A stretch of 64,000 bases of DNA from positions 2,718,036 to 2,782,035 of the forward strand of contig CANKZG010000001.1 in the NCBI GenBank assembly GCA_947488435.1, read 5' to 3'. Origin of the DNA: an uncultured Flavobacteriaceae bacterium. Its GTDB lineage: Bacteria > Bacteroidota > Bacteroidia > Flavobacteriales > Flavobacteriaceae. Made by a program: the position numbers and the translations under genes. Below the pieces are notes generated by a model. The model was not told the DNA's origin. It worked only from the letters and a program-made list of their open reading frames with translations, and did no database searches. This document shows positions 59,898 through 64,000 of the stretch, in pieces (position 1 is the first letter of the stretch; each line of letters opens with the position of its first letter).

Positions 59898-61274
59898 ATG
59901 GCACAAAAACCTGGTATACCAAAAGGCACAAGAGATTTTTCTCCTTCTGAAGTGGCAAAACGATCTTATATCGCAGATTGTATTAAAAAACATTTTCAGA
60001 CTTATGGCTTTCAACCAATCGAAACTCCTTCGTTTGAAAACTCCGAAACTTTAATGGGGAAGTACGGGGAAGAAGGAGATCGTCTAATTTTTAAGATCTT
60101 AAATTCAGGAGACTATATTAGCAAGGTAGATGACGTTACTTATAGCTCTAAAAGATCGAGCTCCATTACGCCTAAAATATCAGAAAAAGCACTGCGCTAT
60201 GACCTTACTGTGCCCTTTGCGCGTTATGTAGTCATGCACCAGAACGAACTGAGTTTTCCGTTTAAACGTTATCAAATCCAACCAGTTTGGCGCGCAGATC
60301 GTCCTCAAAAAGGAAGGTTTAGAGAGTTTTATCAATGCGATGCCGATGTGGTAGGTGCTAATGGACTACTTCAAGAAATAGAGTTTGTACAATTGTACGA
60401 TGCGGTATTTACAGACTTAAAGCTTACAGGTACAACCATTAAATTAAACAACAGGAAAATACTTTCTGGCCTTGCCGAAATAATAGGTGCAAAACATCAG
60501 TTAATTGATTTTACCGTAGCCTTAGATAAATTAGACAAAATAGGAGCAGAAGGTGTAAAAAATGAGATGCGCACCAAAGGTATTTCAGAAAGGGCAATTG
60601 AGAAAATGACTCCGTTATTCAGTATGGAAGGTTCAAACACAGCGCAGCTGAACTTGTTGGGCCAATTGCTAACCGAATCAGAGATAGGAAGCAAAGGAGT
60701 TGCGGAATTAAAGTACATTGTTGAAACTATTGAGAATTTAGGTTTGCAATCTGCACAACTTAAAATTGACGTCACCTTGGCGCGTGGATTGAATTACTAC
60801 ACAGGAGCAATTTTTGAAGTGGCGGCACCGGAATCGATTAATATGGGATCCATTGGAGGAGGAGGTCGCTATGATGACCTTACCGGAATTTTTGGATTAA
60901 AAGATGTTAGTGGTGTTGGAATCTCTTTTGGTTTGGATCGGATATATCTTGTGCTGGAAGAATTAAATTTATTTCCAGAGGCTGTTGATCAATCTTTGGA
61001 TATACTCTGTGTAAATTTCGGGGCGCAAGAAGCCTTAGAAGCATTAAAACTTATTGGGACATTTAGAAAAGCGGGTATAAAAGCTGATCTGTATCCAGTA
61101 GCCGCTAAAATGCAAAAGCAAATGAAATATGCCAATAGTAGAAACGTACCTTATGTAATCCTAATTGGCGAAAAGGAATTGCAGGCGAAAACCTTTGTTG
61201 TAAAAAATATGAGTAAGGGGGAGCAACAAACCTATAATTTAGCGGAACCGGAACAGTTTATGAGCATCCTATAA
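59898..61274 (+). CDS. hisS: histidyl-tRNA synthetase
   Basis: This 458-residue class II aminoacyl-tRNA synthetase attaches histidine to tRNA-His. Motif 1 is in the N-terminal GFQPIETPSFE region, motif 2 is FKRYQIQPVWRADRPQKGRFREFYQCDADVVG in several parts with the conserved Arg/Glu, the histidine A motif is LARGLNYYTGAIFE, and motif 3 is GGGRYDDL. SGVGISFGLDR precedes the C-terminal anticodon-binding domain. Full length. The stop overlaps the convergent NUDIX gene by 6 bp. Confidence 0.97.
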   Translation: MAQKPGIPKGTRDFSPSEVAKRSYIADCIKKHFQTYGFQPIETPSFENSETLMGKYGEEGDRLIFKILNSGDYISKVDDVTYSSKRSSSITPKISEKALRYDLTVPFARYVVMHQNELSFPFKRYQIQPVWRADRPQKGRFREFYQCDADVVGANGLLQEIEFVQLYDAVFTDLKLTGTTIKLNNRKILSGLAEIIGAKHQLIDFTVALDKLDKIGAEGVKNEMRTKGISERAIEKMTPLFSMEGSNTAQLNLLGQLLTESEIGSKGVAELKYIVETIENLGLQSAQLKIDVTLARGLNYYTGAIFEVAAPESINMGSIGGGGRYDDLTGIFGLKDVSGVGISFGLDRIYLVLEELNLFPEAVDQSLDILCVNFGAQEALEALKLIGTFRKAGIKADLYPVAAKMQKQMKYANSRNVPYVILIGEKELQAKTFVVKNMSKGEQQTYNLAEPEQFMSIL

Positions 61275-61805
61275 CTGAGCTTCAATAGCTTTGAAAATTG
61301 TATGGTAATAGGCTGAGGTATTTGGAACAAACTTATCAGAAGCAACAAAGGTTTCAAATATGGAAATAGGGATTAGGTTTAATGCACTTACCTCACTTTC
61401 TTGTTTTTTTAAATGCGCAAGAGGTACTTTTAATTCGGCTAGATACGTATGATGAAATTCACAATCAATGAGTATTTTACTATGCTTTCGTATGGCTTTA
61501 AAGACACCTATCTTTTGCAATTCACTTGCCTTAACCGTAATACCAATCTCTTCTTTAATTTCTCGCAATGCGCTGTTAATAATGGTTTCTCCTGCACCCA
61601 CATGTCCGGCCACCGAAATATCCCATAACAAAGGGAAAGTTTTTTTTAGCTTTCCCCTTTGTTGAATCAAAACTTCTCCTGTTTTTGTATAAAACCAGAT
61701 ATGAACGGTGGCATGAAAAATACCATCGTGATGTGCCTGCGATTTTAAAATAGTTTCCCCTGTAGGATTCCCCTGGGTATCTAGGGCATCGATCAACTCA
61801 TCCAT
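61269..61805 (-). CDS. NUDIX hydrolase
   Basis: This 178-residue cytosolic protein has the full Nudix box GHVGAGETIINSALREIKEEIGI (G-x5-E-x7-REUxEExGU), which coordinates Mg and hydrolyses a nucleoside diphosphate linked to another group. ELIDALDTQGNPTGETILKSQAHHDGIFHATVHIWF at the start resembles the isopentenyl-diphosphate isomerase/NUDIX subfamily (YfcD-like). No IPP isomerase cysteine motif is present, so hydrolase is preferred. Convergent 6-bp overlap with hisS; 42 bp after the M42 peptidase gene, same strand. Confidence 0.87.
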   Translation of the reverse strand: MDELIDALDTQGNPTGETILKSQAHHDGIFHATVHIWFYTKTGEVLIQQRGKLKKTFPLLWDISVAGHVGAGETIINSALREIKEEIGITVKASELQKIGVFKAIRKHSKILIDCEFHHTYLAELKVPLAHLKKQESEVSALNLIPISIFETFVASDKFVPNTSAYYHTIFKAIEAQL

Positions 61806-61847
61806 AAATACCTATGATTTCATAAAAAAGAAGAATAATGTTCGTAT

Positions 61848-62927
61848 TTATTCGAAATAACTAAAAGTTTCTCCGCTCTTGATAGTTAGCAAAGTTTCAT
61901 AGATTAATTTAATTACGTTTTCCACATCATCGCTATGTACGGTTTCCACCGTAGTATGCATATAACGCAGGGGTAAAGAAATCAAAGCAGATGCAACACC
62001 GCCATTGCTATAAGCAAAAGCATCAGTATCGGTTCCTGTCATACGAGAAGCCGCCATGCGTTGAAATGGAATTTTTTTAGCCTCCGCAGTTTCAATAATA
62101 CGCTCACGTAATTTGTTTTGTACTGCTGGGGCATATGAAATTACTGGGCCAGCACCCATTTCTGTATGCCCCTGCACTTTCTTGTTAATCATGGGAGTAG
62201 TAGTATCATGGCAAACATCGGTTACAATAGCAACATTGGGTTTTATGGTCTGTGTAATCATTTCAGCACCACGCAAGCCTATTTCCTCTTGTACTGAGTT
62301 GGTAATATATAATCCAAAAGGCAATTTTACATTGTTTTCATGCAGTAAACGTGCAACTTCAGCAATCATAAAACCACCAGCTCTATTATCTATTGCGCGG
62401 CACACAAATTTATTATCATTAAGAATATGAAATTCATCAGGATAGGTAATTACACACCCTACATGAACACCCATTTTTTCAACTTCTTCTTTATCCTTGG
62501 CTCCAATATCTATGAATATATTATCCAATTTTGGCGGTTCTTCTTTAGCGCGATTTCTGGTATGTATCGCTGGCCAGCCAAAAATACCTTTAACGATACC
62601 TTTTTTAGTGTGTATGTTAACCCATTTTGAGGGTGCAATTTGATGATCACTACCCCCATTGCGAATAACATAAAGCAAACCATCATCAGTAATATAATTT
62701 ACATACCATGAGATCTCATCAGAATGTCCTTCTATAACTACTTTGTATGGAGCATCAGGATTAATAACTCCCACTGCGGTTCCGTAAGTGTCGGTAATAA
62801 AGGTGTCAACATATGGTTTTAAATAATCCATCCATAATTTTTGCCCTTCCCATTCATAACCGGTTGGAGCTGCATTATTTAGATACTTTTCAAAAAAGGA
62901 TAAGGAATCCGTTGTGAGAATATTCAT
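61848..62927 (-). CDS. M42 family aminopeptidase
   Basis: This 359-residue cytosolic metalloaminopeptidase has the metal sites in VIEGHSDEISW (His/Asp), CRAIDNRAGGFMIAEVA (Asp), NSVQEEIGLRGAEM (Glu-Glu), AIVTDVCHDTT and PLRYMHTTVETVHSDD (terminal His), all present. The TGTDTDAFAYSNGGVASALIS loop is typical of the M42/glutamyl-aminopeptidase-tetrahedral family, which digests peptides as dodecamers. The 113-bp gap to DUF4294 is divergent. Confidence 0.93.
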   Translation of the reverse strand: MNILTTDSLSFFEKYLNNAAPTGYEWEGQKLWMDYLKPYVDTFITDTYGTAVGVINPDAPYKVVIEGHSDEISWYVNYITDDGLLYVIRNGGSDHQIAPSKWVNIHTKKGIVKGIFGWPAIHTRNRAKEEPPKLDNIFIDIGAKDKEEVEKMGVHVGCVITYPDEFHILNDNKFVCRAIDNRAGGFMIAEVARLLHENNVKLPFGLYITNSVQEEIGLRGAEMITQTIKPNVAIVTDVCHDTTTPMINKKVQGHTEMGAGPVISYAPAVQNKLRERIIETAEAKKIPFQRMAASRMTGTDTDAFAYSNGGVASALISLPLRYMHTTVETVHSDDVENVIKLIYETLLTIKSGETFSYFE

Positions 62928-63040
62928 AAATTGTATTCGTTTATATTAGATTACAAACTTACTAATATTCACTTTTATTTAATAATAAGATCTTAGTATT
63001 ATCGTTAATTTTGAAGTTGAATAACGACTATTAAAGTCAA

Positions 63041-63730
63041 ATGAAAAATATATCTTTTATAGTATTGTTCTTGTTCTTGTTGATTGGCATTGGTGCTAAT
63101 GGGCAAGAAAGAAAACCGTTGGACTCAGTTTCTGAAAAATACGTGCGTATAGAAGGAGATTCTATTTTTCAAAGCTCCATAGGTTTAGACGAAGTATACA
63201 TTTTTGGAAAATTAAAATTTGACTCCAAAGAAGAGAAACTCAGGTACTATATTTTACGTCGTAAAACGATAAAAGTATATCCATATGCAAAGCTTGCGGC
63301 GGAAAGATTGGTAGAGCTTAATGATAGTTTAGTTAATATTAAAAGAAGATCGAAGCGCAAGCGATATACGAAAGAAGTTCAGAAATATATTGAAGGAGAG
63401 TTTTCGGACGAATTAAAAAAACTTACCCGAACCGAAGGTCAAATATTGATCAAGCTTATTCATAGGCAAACGGGTAAAACGGCACATGCATTAGTGAAGG
63501 AACTGCGTAATGGCTGGAGAGCCTTTTGGTATAATACCACGGCAAAACTATTCAAGATTAGTATTAAGGAAGAATTCCATCCCAATGAAGTACACGAAGA
63601 TTACCTAATAGAAGATATATTGCAACGCGCTTTTGCCTCAGAAAAGCTTAAAAGACAGGAATCTGTACTAGACTATGATTATGCCGCGCTAACGAATAAG
63701 TGGAGTGGAAATCAAAAAGAAAAAAAATAG
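63041..63730 (+). CDS. DUF4294 exported protein
   Basis: This 229-residue protein has a signal peptide (about 1-21, ending GANGQ) and the DUF4294 domain: YYILRRKTIKVYPYAKLAAERLVELNDSL, then a strongly basic RRSKRKRYTKEVQKYIEGEFSDELKKLTRTEGQILIKLIHRQTG and ELRNGWRAFWYNTTAKLF. It is a Bacteroidota-specific family of unknown function, usually beside the M42 peptidase gene, as here. Predicted periplasmic and basic. A -7-like TAATTTTG lies at 63006-63013. Confidence 0.88.
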   Translation: MKNISFIVLFLFLLIGIGANGQERKPLDSVSEKYVRIEGDSIFQSSIGLDEVYIFGKLKFDSKEEKLRYYILRRKTIKVYPYAKLAAERLVELNDSLVNIKRRSKRKRYTKEVQKYIEGEFSDELKKLTRTEGQILIKLIHRQTGKTAHALVKELRNGWRAFWYNTTAKLFKISIKEEFHPNEVHEDYLIEDILQRAFASEKLKRQESVLDYDYAALTNKWSGNQKEKK

Positions 63731-63854
63731 TTGCGTATAAGACGCATTTCGCTTAACTTTAATTCCCTTTTTTATTTTTTATTGGGTTCAATAACCTAGT
63801 TATTAATAGGTTAAATATTGGGTAAAAAAAATATATTAAAAACATTTAAAATTA

Positions 63855-63886
63855 TTGCTTTTATTTAGAAAAGCTATATATATTTG
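63855..63886 (+). promoter_or_regulatory. strong Bacteroidota-type promoter at right edge
   Basis: TTG (63855-63857) is followed after 21 bp by TATATTTG (63879-63886), a full consensus match. Together with the A/T-rich upstream DNA this suggests a highly active promoter reading out of the window. Confidence 0.7.
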
Positions 63887-64000
63887 CACCCGCAATTGGG
63901 GGTAGTAGGATATATAATGATGGGTTAATTGCGAATAGAATAAAAGGAATAAGTTCATTGAAATATTGATAGACAGCGTTTGAATAATATTGGAAACGGT
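63887..64000 (+). other. probable rRNA operon leader, incomplete
   Basis: There is no coding frame of interest. From about 63950 the sequence AAGTTCATTGAAATATTGA, then a GACAGC motif, resembles the leader region found directly ahead of 16S rRNA in Bacteroidota (antitermination/processing box of the GTTCTTTGACATATTG kind). An rRNA operon starting just beyond 64000 is the best explanation; it cannot be confirmed within the window. Confidence 0.5.

Noticed and set aside
63734..63748. Small hairpin TGCGT/ACGCA after the DUF4294 gene as a terminator
   Set aside because: Only five base pairs and no adjacent T-tract, so it does not meet the standard of the other terminators.

Overview
The window looks like a piece of chromosome from a marine-type member of the Flavobacteriaceae (Bacteroidota). 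The evidence is low-GC DNA, promoters of the Bacteroidota form TTG-N16..21-TAnnTTTG (ahead of rpsF, deaD and the right-edge leader), A-rich start regions instead of Shine-Dalgarno sites, lipoproteins with acidic residues after the lipobox cysteine (for example CSDDDG), two TonB-dependent receptors, and families typical of this group (DUF4252, DUF4294, DUF6495, DUF6090, Oar-like receptor). I saw no tRNA, CRISPR array, insertion sequence, integrase or phage gene.

Layout. 0-2.6 kb: oxidative pentose phosphate pathway, with the start of gnd on the minus strand diverging from zwf-pgl. 2.6-4.5 kb: acyl-CoA thioesterase and rmuC. 4.6-10.7 kb: a cobalamin uptake locus with the minus-strand ABC operon btuF-btuC-btuD, a B12 riboswitch, the outer-membrane receptor btuB, and an unexported BtuF-like binding protein. 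10.8-15.2 kb: an S41 protease lipoprotein, then a compact ECF sigma / membrane protein / three DUF4252 operon. 15.2-30.7 kb: mostly housekeeping genes (mscS, purB, haem-binding protein, sirtuin, trmH, orphan GH13 amylase lipoprotein, deaD, rdgB, isoprenylcysteine methyltransferase-like, alpha/beta hydrolase, and a serB-serA fusion).

30.8-48.4 kb is an accessory region, nearly all on the minus strand. It holds a PhoD-like hydrolase behind a frameshifted gene remnant, a large membrane alpha/beta hydrolase, four DUF6090 copies (one interrupted by an in-frame TGA), a serine hydrolase with a poly-A tract at its start, a tandem 11-bp repeat at a start codon, a LytTR regulator, five NTF2-like domains in four genes, a Crp/Fnr-like regulator, an ASCH-domain lipoprotein, HAD and DinB proteins, and a sulfotransferase between two DUF6090 copies. 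No coherent pathway can be read from it. It looks like an actively turning-over region.

48.5-64 kb is core again: rlmH, nadC-brkB-DUF2147, priA, a LytTR response regulator, rpsF-rpsR-rplI, an Oar-like TonB receptor, DUF6495-hisS, NUDIX, M42 peptidase and DUF4294. The last ~150 bp carry a strong promoter and a leader that looks like the start of an rRNA operon lying just beyond the window.

The best candidates for undescribed biology are the DUF6090 paralogue set with its broken copy and sulfotransferase, the ECF sigma/DUF4252 operon, the polytopic alpha/beta hydrolase at 32.1 kb, and possible length-variable tracts at two start codons. Nothing here can be called a new defence or mobile system on sequence alone.
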